DNA of 32,591 bases from Marivivens sp. (GTDB lineage: Bacteria; Pseudomonadota; Alphaproteobacteria; Rhodobacterales; Rhodobacteraceae): the NCBI GenBank assembly GCA_024642145.1, contig JAHEBS010000006.1:1-32591 (forward strand), given 5' to 3'. Positions 21,885 through 29,312 of the stretch are shown in pieces. The notes under the pieces are model-generated. The model was not told the DNA's origin, did not search any database, and saw only the letters and a program-made list of their open reading frames with translations. Every line of letters begins with the position of its first letter. Within the stretch, counting starts at the first letter, position 1. The translations under genes and the position numbers were made by a program.

Positions 21885-22258
21885 GACCTTCCTAGCGCGC
21901 TGCGTAACAGGCCGAGCGCATGACGATAGACCAGCAGCGCCTCTTGGTGGTCGCGCTGGGCAGCGGCCGAGGCCAGCATTTCGTCTTCAAGCGAGACCGA
22001 ATTGCCATTGGGCGACGGCTCTGTCCCTGCGTCCACGACGTGGGTCGCTGCAATCGGGTCGGCCCTCATATGGCCCGGCCGCGTGGCCCGCTGGGATGAG
22101 GGGCTGCCGGAATAGGCGGTCTCAAACGCTGCCAAACGCTGGGCGCGGTAACCCGGTGTGTCCGCATTGGCGATATTGCGGGCGATCAACGACTCGGCCC
22201 GTGTGGCGTGGTCCGCAAGGGCATGGGCGGTCGCAAAGACCGTAAGATTGGCAAACAT
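21881..22258 (-). CDS. flgB: Flagellar proximal rod protein FlgB
   Basis: 125 aa rod protein and first gene of the flgB-to-fliL-like operon. 'RAESLIARNIANADTPGYRA' is the rod-protein N-terminal signature. The C-terminal half 'NGNSVSLEDEMLASAAAQRD' matches FlgB's 'NxVxLExEM' block. Begins 70-83 bases from the divergent fliI start with a CtrA-like motif between. Confidence 0.94.
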   Translation of the reverse strand: MFANLTVFATAHALADHATRAESLIARNIANADTPGYRAQRLAAFETAYSGSPSSQRATRPGHMRADPIAATHVVDAGTEPSPNGNSVSLEDEMLASAAAQRDHQEALLVYRHALGLLRSALGRS

Positions 22259-22281
22259 CGGGGCTTCTCCCTCGACTGGCG

Positions 22282-22296
22282 ATAACCATGGATTAA
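22282..22296 (-). promoter_or_regulatory. CtrA-like binding site between flgB and fliI
   Basis: Read on the minus strand it is TTAA-N7-TTAT, 7 of 8 consensus positions. The centre is about 31 bases from the flgB ATG and 52 from the fliI GTG. For fliI an activator at -35 gives a start near 22324 and a short leader carrying GGAG. For flgB the spacing would leave almost no leader. Function is inferred. Confidence 0.47.
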
Positions 22297-22340
22297 GGGC
22301 GATTCCCTAAGATCGTGTTGACGCCAGAATGGAGTTTGCG

Positions 22341-23669
22341 GTGACATTGGATCTGATCACGCGGGCGACCGCCGCCCTTTCGGCAAATCGCGGGGTTTTT
22401 CCCTTGGGGCGCGTCGTCGCGGTCGATGGCGCAACGATTGGCGTTGGCGGCCTGACCGATAGCGCCCGGCTTGGTGACAGGCTGCAGATTCGCGCGACTG
22501 GGCTGAACCCTTTGCGGGGCGAGGTCGTGGCGATGGCGGGCGATCAACTGCGTGTGCTGGTCGAAGGGCGGGCCGATGGCATAGCCTTGGGTGACAGGGC
22601 GCTCTTGATGCCGCAGCCGGTTTTTGCCCCGCATGCCAGCTGGATTGGCAGGGTGATTGACCCCGACGGCTGCCCGCTGGACGGTCGCCCGCTGTTGCCC
22701 GGAACCGGGCCGCGGGGTTTGCGCGTGCCGCCGCCGCCGCCGCAGACCCGGCGCGGTTTGGGCGCGCGCATGGCGACCGGATACGCGGTTTTCAACACCT
22801 TGCTGCCACTGGTTCGTGGGCAGCGCGTCGGCCTTTTTGCGGGCTCTGGCATTGGAAAATCCACGCTTTTGGCGGGCCTCGCGCGCGGGGTCGAGGCCGA
22901 TGTCATCGTCATCGGTCTGGTCGGCGAGCGTGGGCGTGAACTGCGTCATTTTGTCGAGGATGTGCTTGGCCCAGCGGGGATGGCGCGTGCCGTGGTCGTG
23001 GCCGCAACCTCGGATCGAGCGCCGCAAGAAAGGCGGCGCTGCGCTCTGGCCGCAACCGCTGTTGCTGAATATTTCCGCGATCAGGGCAAGCAGGTCTTGT
23101 TGCTGGTGGACAGCGTTACCCGCTTTGCCGAGGCGCATCGCGAGGTCACGGTTGCCGCGGGCGAAGCGGCTGGCCTGCGCGGGTTTCCGGCATCCACAGG
23201 TCCGGAAATTGCCGCGCTCTGTGAACGCGCCGGGCCTGGTGCGGGCGGGCAAGGTGACATCACAGCGATATATGCGGTGCTGGTCGCGGGCTCGGACATG
23301 GATGAACCCGTGGCCGACATGTTGCGCGGGGTGCTGGACGGACATGTCATCTTGGACCGGCGCATCGCCGAACGCGGCAGGTTTCCTGCCGTCGATCTGT
23401 TACGGTCTGTCTCGCGTTCTCTGCCCGCCGCTGCGGCGGCGCCTGAAAACCAGCTGATCGCAGAAGCGCGCCGTTCGTTGGGCGCCTTTGACCGAGCAGA
23501 GTTGATGATCGAGGCTGGGCTTTATGTTCAGGGTTCGAACCCTGAAATCGATCTGGCGATCGCAAGACAGCCGCTGTTGGAAAAGTTTCTTGCGCGCAGC
23601 GAACATGGCGGTGTCGCCGACAGTTTTCTGGCCCTGCGCTTGGCCCTGCAGGGCGGCGCCCAAAGCTAG
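22341..23669 (+). CDS. fliI: Flagellum-specific export ATPase FliI
   Basis: 442 aa F1-beta-like ATPase that unloads chaperones and feeds the export gate. Walker A 'AGSGIGKSTLL' (about 167-177), 'VIVIGLVGERGRELRHFVED' and Walker B 'VLLLVDSVTRFAEAHREV' are intact, as is 'GRFPAVDLLRSVSR', a FliI/YscN block. I favour GTG 22341, which has GGAG six bases upstream; the ATG at 22329 in the same frame (446 aa) lacks a ribosome site. A monocistronic unit on the plus strand; its stop is 12 bases from the convergent DUF1217 gene. Confidence 0.95.
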   Translation: MTLDLITRATAALSANRGVFPLGRVVAVDGATIGVGGLTDSARLGDRLQIRATGLNPLRGEVVAMAGDQLRVLVEGRADGIALGDRALLMPQPVFAPHASWIGRVIDPDGCPLDGRPLLPGTGPRGLRVPPPPPQTRRGLGARMATGYAVFNTLLPLVRGQRVGLFAGSGIGKSTLLAGLARGVEADVIVIGLVGERGRELRHFVEDVLGPAGMARAVVVAATSDRAPQERRRCALAATAVAEYFRDQGKQVLLLVDSVTRFAEAHREVTVAAGEAAGLRGFPASTGPEIAALCERAGPGAGGQGDITAIYAVLVAGSDMDEPVADMLRGVLDGHVILDRRIAERGRFPAVDLLRSVSRSLPAAAAAPENQLIAEARRSLGAFDRAELMIEAGLYVQGSNPEIDLAIARQPLLEKFLARSEHGGVADSFLALRLALQGGAQS

Positions 23670-23681
23670 TGTTTTGCCGCG

Positions 23682-24476
23682 CTAGTTTGCGCCACTCTGC
23701 AAGAGGCTGAGCGCAACCGATGCCCCACTGGGGGTCGCGGCCGCGCTAATCTGTGCCCGCATCAGGAAAGTGCGGATCAGTTTCTCCTGCAATTCAGGGG
23801 CCTTGAAATCTGCAATCCGATCCGTCCCGAATAGGCGTTCGCTGCGGTCGGTAAACGTGGTCAGTTGCTGATCGATGTCCAGTCGACCAAAGCTCGACGG
23901 TAGGCCGAGGGCACCTTCGAAGACACGTCTTGTTGGGGGGCTGCCCATGACGGCAAACCATTGTGCGCGGTTCGAGGTCGAATTGGCGGTAAGTTCGCGC
24001 AGTTGATCGTTCAGGCCCAAGGCAAGGCGCATGTTGTCATCTTGCTCGCCTACGGCCACTTCGAATTGGCGGGCGCCATAACGGGATAGGATTTGGTCGG
24101 CAAAACCGGGCAACGCCGTTCGTGCGCCCAAGTCGCCAAAGCCGAATGCGCGCGAAAAGGCGGCATAACGCTTGTCTGAAAGCCGGTTGGCCAACGCATC
24201 GGATTTCAGCGTCCCATCCGCGAGGATCTTGCGGATAAAGGCTTTGCTGTTGATATCGTCAGCCAGGCCAAAGGCGCCTAGCGCGACCTGCAGCAGCCGC
24301 CGATCCGCGACAAGATCGTCGGCTTTTCGGACCGTGGCGATCTTGTCGCGGAAATAGCTGGTTAGTCGCGTGACCTGCGCACTCTTGTCGAATTGTGCCC
24401 TTTGGCTGCTGATCGTCTTGGTCAGGAAACGCCAGCCGGCATATCCGCCGAGCGGTATGACCGGCTGAAAACTCAT
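23682..24476 (-). CDS. DUF1217-family flagellar locus protein
   Basis: 264 aa soluble protein without signal or membrane segment. The opening 'PVIPLGGYAGWRFLTKTISS' followed by 'QRAQFDKSAQVTRLTSYFRD' and 'LQVALGAFGLADDINSKAFI' is the pattern I associate with DUF1217, a family found in alphaproteobacterial flagellar clusters with no settled function. The C-terminus 'LQEKLIRTFLMRAQISAA' is helical. ATGA overlap with flbT, so it is produced with the flagellin regulators. A role in filament or hook assembly is possible but not shown by the sequence. Confidence 0.72.
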   Translation of the reverse strand: MSFQPVIPLGGYAGWRFLTKTISSQRAQFDKSAQVTRLTSYFRDKIATVRKADDLVADRRLLQVALGAFGLADDINSKAFIRKILADGTLKSDALANRLSDKRYAAFSRAFGFGDLGARTALPGFADQILSRYGARQFEVAVGEQDDNMRLALGLNDQLRELTANSTSNRAQWFAVMGSPPTRRVFEGALGLPSSFGRLDIDQQLTTFTDRSERLFGTDRIADFKAPELQEKLIRTFLMRAQISAAATPSGASVALSLLQSGAN

Positions 24477-24877
24477 GATGCAAAGGCCGCCAAAAGGCGG
24501 GCTTCGCGCGGCAAAAGCGACCGCAGGCGGCGCAGAGCGCGGTAAAAATCACCAGCGCCGATCGCCTGGGTTGCGGCGTCAAGCTGGGCGCGGCTGTCAT
24601 CGTCGCGCAGCGCTTGGCTGAGTTGCTCGATGCCGCGCAGCAGTTGGTGGCGCGCGTCGGCCACGTCTGCATCACCCGACAGCACCAGTTGCGCGATATA
24701 GCAAACCCTGCTGACCGGCGTGCGCGCCTGCTCGGGATGGAGCGCGTCGCGCAGCCTCAGGATATTGGCCTTTGGGGTAAGAATTGAAAGACGTGACCGC
24801 CGGTCGCCATTTTCGACGACAGCGCCATTGATCAGCAGGCGTTCGCCAGGCGCGAGTTTGATGACCAGACCACTCAT
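24473..24877 (-). CDS. flbT: Flagellin post-transcriptional regulator FlbT
   Basis: 134 aa cytoplasmic protein. 'LVIKLAPGERLLINGAVVEN' plus 'SRLSILTPKANILRLRDAL' is the FlbT N-terminal block. In Caulobacter FlbT binds the 5' leader of flagellin mRNA and lowers its stability or translation until the hook is finished. It lies between flaF and the DUF1217 gene with ATGA overlaps on both sides, and just downstream of fliC, whose leader is strongly structured (26554-26634). Confidence 0.93.
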   Translation of the reverse strand: MSGLVIKLAPGERLLINGAVVENGDRRSRLSILTPKANILRLRDALHPEQARTPVSRVCYIAQLVLSGDADVADARHQLLRGIEQLSQALRDDDSRAQLDAATQAIGAGDFYRALRRLRSLLPREARLLAAFAS

Positions 24878-25251
24878 GCGGCGACCCTCCCCTCGCCAAG
24901 TCCGCGCATCATTGCCGTGTTGATTTCCACCAAAATGTCGGCACTGGCCGCGCCTGTCAGCACCTTGCTGCTCTGTTGATGTGTGAACTCTGCGAGGTAG
25001 AAAATCTGGGCCCGCAAAGCCTGAGGCAGACTGTTGTCCTTGTCTGCGACATCAATGGCCAGCGTGGTCCACAAGCGGCGATTTTCATGCAAAGCCACGG
25101 CCAAGGCGGGAAAACCCGCGGGACCTTGCTGGATGGCCTTGCGGATGCGGGCGGTGATGTCTGCGAAAAGCTGAAGCTCGGTCGAGCGCCCTGTTCTGAG
25201 CGGCGAGCGATTGGGGGCATAGGCATTGAGGGCGAGGTTTGTCGCGTTCAC
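24874..25251 (-). CDS. flaF: Flagellar biosynthesis regulator FlaF
   Basis: 125 aa. The start is GTG at 25251, supported by AAAGGA seven bases upstream. The FlaF family is seen in 'NALNAYAP-like' sequence 'NLALNAYAPNRSPLRTGRST', 'ENRRLWTTLAIDVADKDNSL' and 'LRAQIFYLAEFTHQQSSKVL'. FlaF and FlbT act as a pair on flagellin expression; FlaF promotes flagellin production or secretion. First gene of flaF-flbT-DUF1217, 73 bases after the fliC stop and beyond the fliC terminator, so transcription may come from read-through or from a weak promoter I cannot identify. Confidence 0.92.
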   Translation of the reverse strand: MNATNLALNAYAPNRSPLRTGRSTELQLFADITARIRKAIQQGPAGFPALAVALHENRRLWTTLAIDVADKDNSLPQALRAQIFYLAEFTHQQSSKVLTGAASADILVEINTAMMRGLGEGRVAA

Positions 25252-25292
25252 GATGCAATCCTTTCAAGAATGCGCGGGTCTCTGCCAAAATC

Positions 25293-25315
25293 GGGGGCGC
25301 CGTTTTGGCGCCCCC
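25293..25315 (-). terminator. Rho-independent terminator after fliC
   Basis: A perfect nine-base stem GGGGGCGCC / GGCGCCCCC with a five-base loop, followed on the minus strand by GATTTTGG. It begins nine bases after the fliC stop codon. It likely limits read-through of strong flagellin transcription into flaF. Confidence 0.85.
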
Positions 25316-25324
25316 GTGAACTCA

Positions 25325-26533
25325 TCAGCGGAACAGCGACATGATCGACTGAGGCGCCTGGTTGGCGATCGAAAGCGCCTGAATGCCCAGCTGCTGTTGC
25401 ACCTGCAGCGCTTGCAGGCGGGCAGATGCCTCCTCCATGTCGGCATCGACCATACTACCGATGCCGGATTTGAGTGCGTCGGACAGTTTGCCGACGAAAT
25501 CCGATTGGGTCTGGATGCGACCCTGTGCCGAACCAAAGGCCGAGGCCGCGTCGATCGAGGTCTGGATCAGGTCCTCGATGTTGCCAAGCGCCGCCGTGGC
25601 GCCCGAGCCCGTCGAGACGTCGATGCTGGACAGCGCGGCAAGGCCACCCGATCCGGCATTGGCGAATTGGGCCGAAACGGTCAGGTCATTGGCGCCTGCG
25701 TTGGTAAAGGCCAGTGTTCCCGCCGACGCACTGTCATAGTCGACCGTCAGGCCGGTGATCCCCAATGCGTCGATCGAATTCTTGAGGCCGATGGCGACGA
25801 TGTCTGCGGTCGTTGTCGCGTCCACGTCGGATTGGGTCACGGTATAGGTCGCCGTCTTGCCACCCACGGTGATGTCGATCTTGTCACCCGCCGCAAAGGT
25901 GTCCGTGCTGTCATCGATCACGATGGTGCCCGTGCCGGATGTGTTGTCCAGCTGGAAACCCGCCGTGTCGTTGTTGGCCGAGGCGCCATCGGACCCTGCA
26001 AGGACGCCCTTGGCCACATAGCCGCCAACCGAGAGGTCTTGTGCGTCAACCGCGATGGTCGAAATGCTGACGTTGCCGCTTGAGTCTCGGTCGAGCGAGG
26101 ACAGGACGTCCACGCTGGAATGCGAACCATCGACAAGGTTAAGGCCGTTGAACTGGGCTGCGGAAACCACCGAAGTGATTTGGTCGCGCAGTGCCGTGAT
26201 GTCTGTCTGGATCTTGCCGCGATCGACGTTGGATTCCTGCGCCGCGACGATCTTGCCTTTGATGTCGGTCAGCAGGCTGGTGACGGTTTCCGCGGCCTGA
26301 CGCGCAACGGCGACGGTCGATTCGCCTAGCGAAAGGCTTTCCGAAATGCCTTTGAACCCTTTGACATCGGCCTCCATCACCTTGGAGATCGCCCAGATCG
26401 AGGCGTTATCCTTGGCCGAGTTGACCGACTTGCCTGTCGAGATCAGGGCCTGCGTCTTGCCGAGTTCGCTGTTGGTGGTCTTGAGCGTTTGCAGCGCCAC
26501 CATGGCGCTGGTGTTGGTCAGAATGCTGGACAT
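25325..26533 (-). CDS. fliC: Flagellin FliC
   Basis: 402 aa filament subunit. I place the start at ATG 26533 ('MSSILTNTSAMVALQTLK'), with GGAAAG about 10 bases upstream; the 12 extra residues in the track ORF are basic and not flagellin-like. The D0/D1 N-terminus continues 'TQALISTGKSVNSAKDNAS', and the C-terminus ends 'LSIANQAPQSIMSLFR', the export and assembly end of alphaproteobacterial flagellins. The middle (about 150-290) is Asp/Thr/Gly-rich and variable, probably surface exposed. No cysteine. Only one flagellin gene is in the window. It has a structured leader and a strong terminator; regulation by FlbT/FlaF is likely. Confidence 0.97.
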   Translation of the reverse strand: MSSILTNTSAMVALQTLKTTNSELGKTQALISTGKSVNSAKDNASIWAISKVMEADVKGFKGISESLSLGESTVAVARQAAETVTSLLTDIKGKIVAAQESNVDRGKIQTDITALRDQITSVVSAAQFNGLNLVDGSHSSVDVLSSLDRDSSGNVSISTIAVDAQDLSVGGYVAKGVLAGSDGASANNDTAGFQLDNTSGTGTIVIDDSTDTFAAGDKIDITVGGKTATYTVTQSDVDATTTADIVAIGLKNSIDALGITGLTVDYDSASAGTLAFTNAGANDLTVSAQFANAGSGGLAALSSIDVSTGSGATAALGNIEDLIQTSIDAASAFGSAQGRIQTQSDFVGKLSDALKSGIGSMVDADMEEASARLQALQVQQQLGIQALSIANQAPQSIMSLFR

Positions 26534-26553
26534 GGATCTGTCTTTCCGTTGAC

Positions 26554-26634
26554 GGCGCTTTTGCGCCAAAGTTTCGGGAGTGCCGATTTCGGCGGTACGA
26601 CCCGTCCTTCTGACGGTGGCGCCCTCTGGGGGCG
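26554..26634 (-). promoter_or_regulatory. Structured 5' leader of fliC (four inverted repeats)
   Basis: Four inverted repeats lie between 21 and 101 bases before the fliC ATG: GGCGC-TTTT-GCGCC (26554-26567), GCCGA-TT-TCGGC (26582-26593), CCGTC-CTTCT-GACGG (26602-26616) and CGCCC-N5-GGGCG (26620-26634). In RNA three can form clean hairpins; the second has a very short loop unless its inner pairs open. Such a leader fits post-transcriptional control of flagellin by FlbT. The whole gap 26534-26730 holds no gene. Confidence 0.5.
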
Positions 26635-26677
26635 GATGCGTCCTTTGGGATGCGGGGCCACATTCGGGCTGGCGTTC

Positions 26678-26692
26678 CTAAGGATGCGTAAA
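26678..26692 (-). promoter_or_regulatory. Weak CtrA-like site upstream of fliC
   Basis: On the minus strand it reads TTTA-N7-TTAG, 6 of 8 consensus positions. An activator here would place the fliC start near 26650, giving a leader of about 115 bases that includes all four inverted repeats. Weak on its own; reported because of its position. Confidence 0.25.
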
Positions 26693-26730
26693 TTCAGGCC
26701 GGCGAGATGCAAAGCATTTGAGCAATCTCG

Positions 26731-27069
26731 TCACGCCTTGCGCTGCAACGCCCCGGGCGGTGCGGCAAGCCGGCTTTTGCGACCGGTGGCATCGTAGGTT
26801 CCATGATCGGCAAGGCTGGCGCGGATCGTCGTGACGCGGTCGAGGGCGGTTTTCAGCCCCGCCAGCGCCGCCGCCAGCAGTCTTTCGTTGCGCTGGGCGG
26901 CGAGCGCCACCCGCGCAAGTTCGGTCGAGCCGCGCATCGAATCAAGTGCCGCCAGACAAGCCTCTTTGCGGCCACGCATGTCGGCAAGAGCCGCGTAGTT
27001 GCCCGCAACAAGGGCAGCACGTTCGGCCTCTAGCAAAGCCAGTGTTTCGTGGATCACCTTTTGCGTCAT
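26731..27069 (-). CDS. FlgN-like export chaperone
   Basis: 112 aa. The ATG at 27069 overlaps the flgJ stop (ATGA) and has a G-rich ribosome site; the longer track ORF is flgJ's shadow. The protein is one long helical unit: 'IHETLALLEAERAALVAGNY' then 'LADMRGRKEACLAALDSM' and 'LLAAALAGLKTALDRVTTIR'. This is the size and the L/E/A heptad pattern of FlgN, the chaperone of FlgK and FlgL, with the typical 'AALxxGDxxxLxxLxxxKxxL' like core. The C-terminus is basic and disordered-looking. Sequence conservation in the family is low, so function leans on shape and context. Confidence 0.72.
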   Translation of the reverse strand: MTQKVIHETLALLEAERAALVAGNYAALADMRGRKEACLAALDSMRGSTELARVALAAQRNERLLAAALAGLKTALDRVTTIRASLADHGTYDATGRKSRLAAPPGALQRKA

Positions 27070-27317
27070 GTTCCCCCCATCGCGCGGAAAATGGATTCGG
27101 ATAGGCCGATGCCCCCTGCGGCAACCATGGCCTTGGCCTGCGCGTCGCAAAGGTAAGAGCGGAATTGATCCTCGCCAGCGCCGCCGCCGAACCCTGCAGG
27201 TGGCGCCGCGAAACCGGCCGATTTCAGCATTTCTGACAGAAATGCCGCCTCGAGCGATTGCGCAGCGGCGCGAAGGGGCGCGGTTGGTGGGGTGGCCTCG
27301 ATTGGGGGCAGGTTCAT
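27066..27317 (-). CDS. flgJ: Minimal FlgJ rod-binding protein
   Basis: 83 aa. The start at ATG 27317 has GGAG six bases upstream, so I discard the 23 extra residues of the track ORF. It has only the rod-binding (CheL/FlgJ N-terminal) domain: 'LEAAFLSEMLKSAGF', 'GAGEDQFRSYLCDAQAKAMV' and 'GGIGLSESIFRAM'. FlgJ is a scaffold that caps the growing rod. The glucosaminidase half of enterobacterial FlgJ is absent; the separate transglycosylase at 12934-13593 probably takes that role. Followed by flgN-like gene with ATGA overlap; divergent from fliK. Confidence 0.85.
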   Translation of the reverse strand: MNLPPIEATPPTAPLRAAAQSLEAAFLSEMLKSAGFAAPPAGFGGGAGEDQFRSYLCDAQAKAMVAAGGIGLSESIFRAMGGT

Positions 27318-27357
27318 GAAAAGCTCCGTTTCGTTGAAGCCAGTTTCGCTGATCGAA

Positions 27358-27372
27358 GTAAAATTTCGGTAA
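27358..27372 (+). promoter_or_regulatory. Weak CtrA-like site between flgJ and fliK
   Basis: GTAA-N7-GTAA (TTAC-N7-TTAC on the other strand), 6 of 8 consensus positions, in the 96-base divergent gap. The centre is 48 bases from each start codon, which fits activation of both. Weak by sequence, supported by symmetry of position. Confidence 0.3.
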
Positions 27373-27413
27373 GCAGTTTCTGCCAAACCGGAGGTGCAGA
27401 CCGGAGAATCGAT

Positions 27414-28547
27414 ATGCCCATTGCGCCTGCCGCCCTATTGCCCGGCCCACCGTTCATGGGGACCACAAGATCCGCGCCGGAAACGGCTTCGGGTCTGGAG
27501 GAGGTATTTGCGGCGCTGTTCACGGCCACCACAGTTGGACAACCAGCGACTGAGGCTGACGTGGCAGAGGTTTCGGCGGCACCCGAGAACGATCCTGACC
27601 CGATGGCGGATTCAACCTTGGTTCAGGCCGTATCTGCAGACTGGGTCTTGCCGGCAATGTCCTCTGTGCCAGCGCCGATCGAAATGCCCGCGCAGGAGGT
27701 TCTGATGGCGGCTTCGCCGGCGCGGGCGGCCTTGGTCGCCGAACCTCCCCAGATCCGGCCCGACAGGACGGGGCCCGAGGCCACGCCGCCCACGCCCGCG
27801 TTCGATACGCCGCCAGAAGAACTGCCAGCTACCAACCCTGCGCCCATGGTCGAGCCTGCGCAGGCAGCGCCGCCGTCAATGTCACCGCCGCTAAGGCCAA
27901 GCCCGCAGATGCGCCCCGAAGCGCCACCCCAAGCGCCTTCCGCGGCGCTGCCAGCGGTGCAGATGCGAACAGACGACACGCAAACAGATGGTGAGCAGGA
28001 TCAGGGCGGCGGCGATGACAAGCGCCGCATCAAACCGCTGACCTTGAGCGCAGACCGGGCCGCCCCGGTCGTTGCGGCGCTGCCCGCCGCGCAAACGGAC
28101 ACGCGCCCGCAAGCGATCGCTGCGGCCGATGTGCCGCCCCAACCGCAACGCAGCGCGCCGGTCCATCACCAAATCGCCGCCGCGATTCAAGCTAGCCCCG
28201 ATGGACGGGTCGAGCTGCGCCTGAGCCCAGAAGAGTTAGGTCGTGTCACCATGGAAATCCGCCATGAGGGCGGCCAGATGCAGGTCAGCGTCATTGCAGA
28301 ACGGGTGGATACACAGGACCTGTTGCGCCGCAATATCGGTCTATTGGGGCAGGATTTGCGCGATCTGGGCTTTGGTGACGTGCGGTTTTCCTTTGGTGGC
28401 GATCCACGCGGTTCCGGCTCGACGCCCGATCGCGGCTTGCCGGATCAGCCACAGGCCGCGGTATCGGCAGACGCGGCCCTGCCGGAAATCACCCCGCCGC
28501 CGATATCGCAGCGCATGGTGCGCGGTGGCTTGGACCTTAGGCTTTAG
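27414..28547 (+). CDS. fliK: Flagellar hook-length control protein FliK
   Basis: 377 aa. The start at ATG 27414 has GGAG about eight bases upstream; the track ORF runs 52 residues further back into flgJ. The first 260 residues are Pro/Ala-rich and low in order, as in FliK rulers. The C-terminal Flg_hook domain (about 265-345) includes 'RVELRLSPEELGRVTMEIRH' and 'LLRRNIGLLGQDLRDLGFGD'. FliK measures the hook and signals FlhB to switch export. Followed by flgD eight bases later, which scaffolds hook assembly. Confidence 0.93.
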   Translation: MPIAPAALLPGPPFMGTTRSAPETASGLEEVFAALFTATTVGQPATEADVAEVSAAPENDPDPMADSTLVQAVSADWVLPAMSSVPAPIEMPAQEVLMAASPARAALVAEPPQIRPDRTGPEATPPTPAFDTPPEELPATNPAPMVEPAQAAPPSMSPPLRPSPQMRPEAPPQAPSAALPAVQMRTDDTQTDGEQDQGGGDDKRRIKPLTLSADRAAPVVAALPAAQTDTRPQAIAAADVPPQPQRSAPVHHQIAAAIQASPDGRVELRLSPEELGRVTMEIRHEGGQMQVSVIAERVDTQDLLRRNIGLLGQDLRDLGFGDVRFSFGGDPRGSGSTPDRGLPDQPQAAVSADAALPEITPPPISQRMVRGGLDLRL

Positions 28548-28555
28548 GAGGTAAA

Positions 28556-29218
28556 ATGGATACAGCACTGAACCCCGTCGCCGCGCAGGGCGCTACCTCT
28601 GCAGCCGGTCGTGCGGCAAAGCCGGCGATCACCTCGGACTTTCAAACCTTTTTGCGGATGTTGACGGTCCAGATGCAGAATCAGGACCCGCTTAACCCCA
28701 TCGACTCGGCGGATTATGCCGTGCAGTTGGCAACTTTTTCGGGCGTTGAACAGCAGGTGCAGACCAACGACCTGCTTAAAAGCCTCGCCCTGCAGTTTTC
28801 CGTCTCCGGCCTCGGGCAGATGGCCGGATGGGTCGGGCGCGAGGTTCGGGCGGTTGCGCCTGTTGCGTTCGACGGCGCACCCGTCGATCTGATGTTGCCG
28901 ACAACGGCGGATGCGATTGGCGCCGATCTGGTGGTCCGCGACATGGCGGGCCAAGAGGTCCAGCGGATTGCGATTGGCGCAGCGGGCGGCCCGATGCGCT
29001 GGGATGGGCTTGGCGACGACGGGCTGCCCCTGCCAGTCGGGCTTTATGACTTTGCGGTTGAGGCATTTGGCGAATCCGGCACCACTCGGACACTGCCTGT
29101 CGAAAGCTACGCAGCCGTCACCGAGGCGCAACTGCGCAACGGCGAGATCTGGTTAAGCCGCGCGGGCGGGGCGGAAATACCGGCCTCGGCCGTAGCGGCC
29201 ATCCGCGGCGCACAATAA
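28556..29218 (+). CDS. flgD: Flagellar hook assembly scaffold FlgD
   Basis: 220 aa hook cap. The N-terminal FlgD block is clear: 'DFQTFLRMLTVQMQNQDPLN' and 'IDSADYAVQLATFSGVEQQV', followed by 'TNDLLKSL'. The C-terminal part is a FlgD Ig/tudor-like pair with 'RWDGLGDDGLPLPVGLYDF', the equivalent of 'WDGxDxxGxxxPxGxY'. A strong AGGAGGT ribosome site precedes the ATG. Last flagellar gene on this side; the 94-base gap to leuB shows no obvious terminator. Confidence 0.96.
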   Translation: MDTALNPVAAQGATSAAGRAAKPAITSDFQTFLRMLTVQMQNQDPLNPIDSADYAVQLATFSGVEQQVQTNDLLKSLALQFSVSGLGQMAGWVGREVRAVAPVAFDGAPVDLMLPTTADAIGADLVVRDMAGQEVQRIAIGAAGGPMRWDGLGDDGLPLPVGLYDFAVEAFGESGTTRTLPVESYAAVTEAQLRNGEIWLSRAGGAEIPASAVAAIRGAQ

Positions 29219-29312
29219 TCCGCGGTCATGGTGATCCCGACGCCCTTGGTTTCTTGACCCTCGCGGGGCAACCCGATAGGCCCTTGCGGGACCAATTTTC
29301 AGGGAAATCATC

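Noticed and set aside
26570-26640. Sigma-28-like box GCCGAAAT upstream of fliC
   Set aside because: It resembles a -10 element on the minus strand but has no TAAA-type -35 partner at the right distance, and it forms part of an inverted repeat.
29219-29312. Attenuator or leader peptide before leuB
   Set aside because: I found no Leu-codon run with alternative hairpins; only a ribosome site and some GC-rich short repeats.
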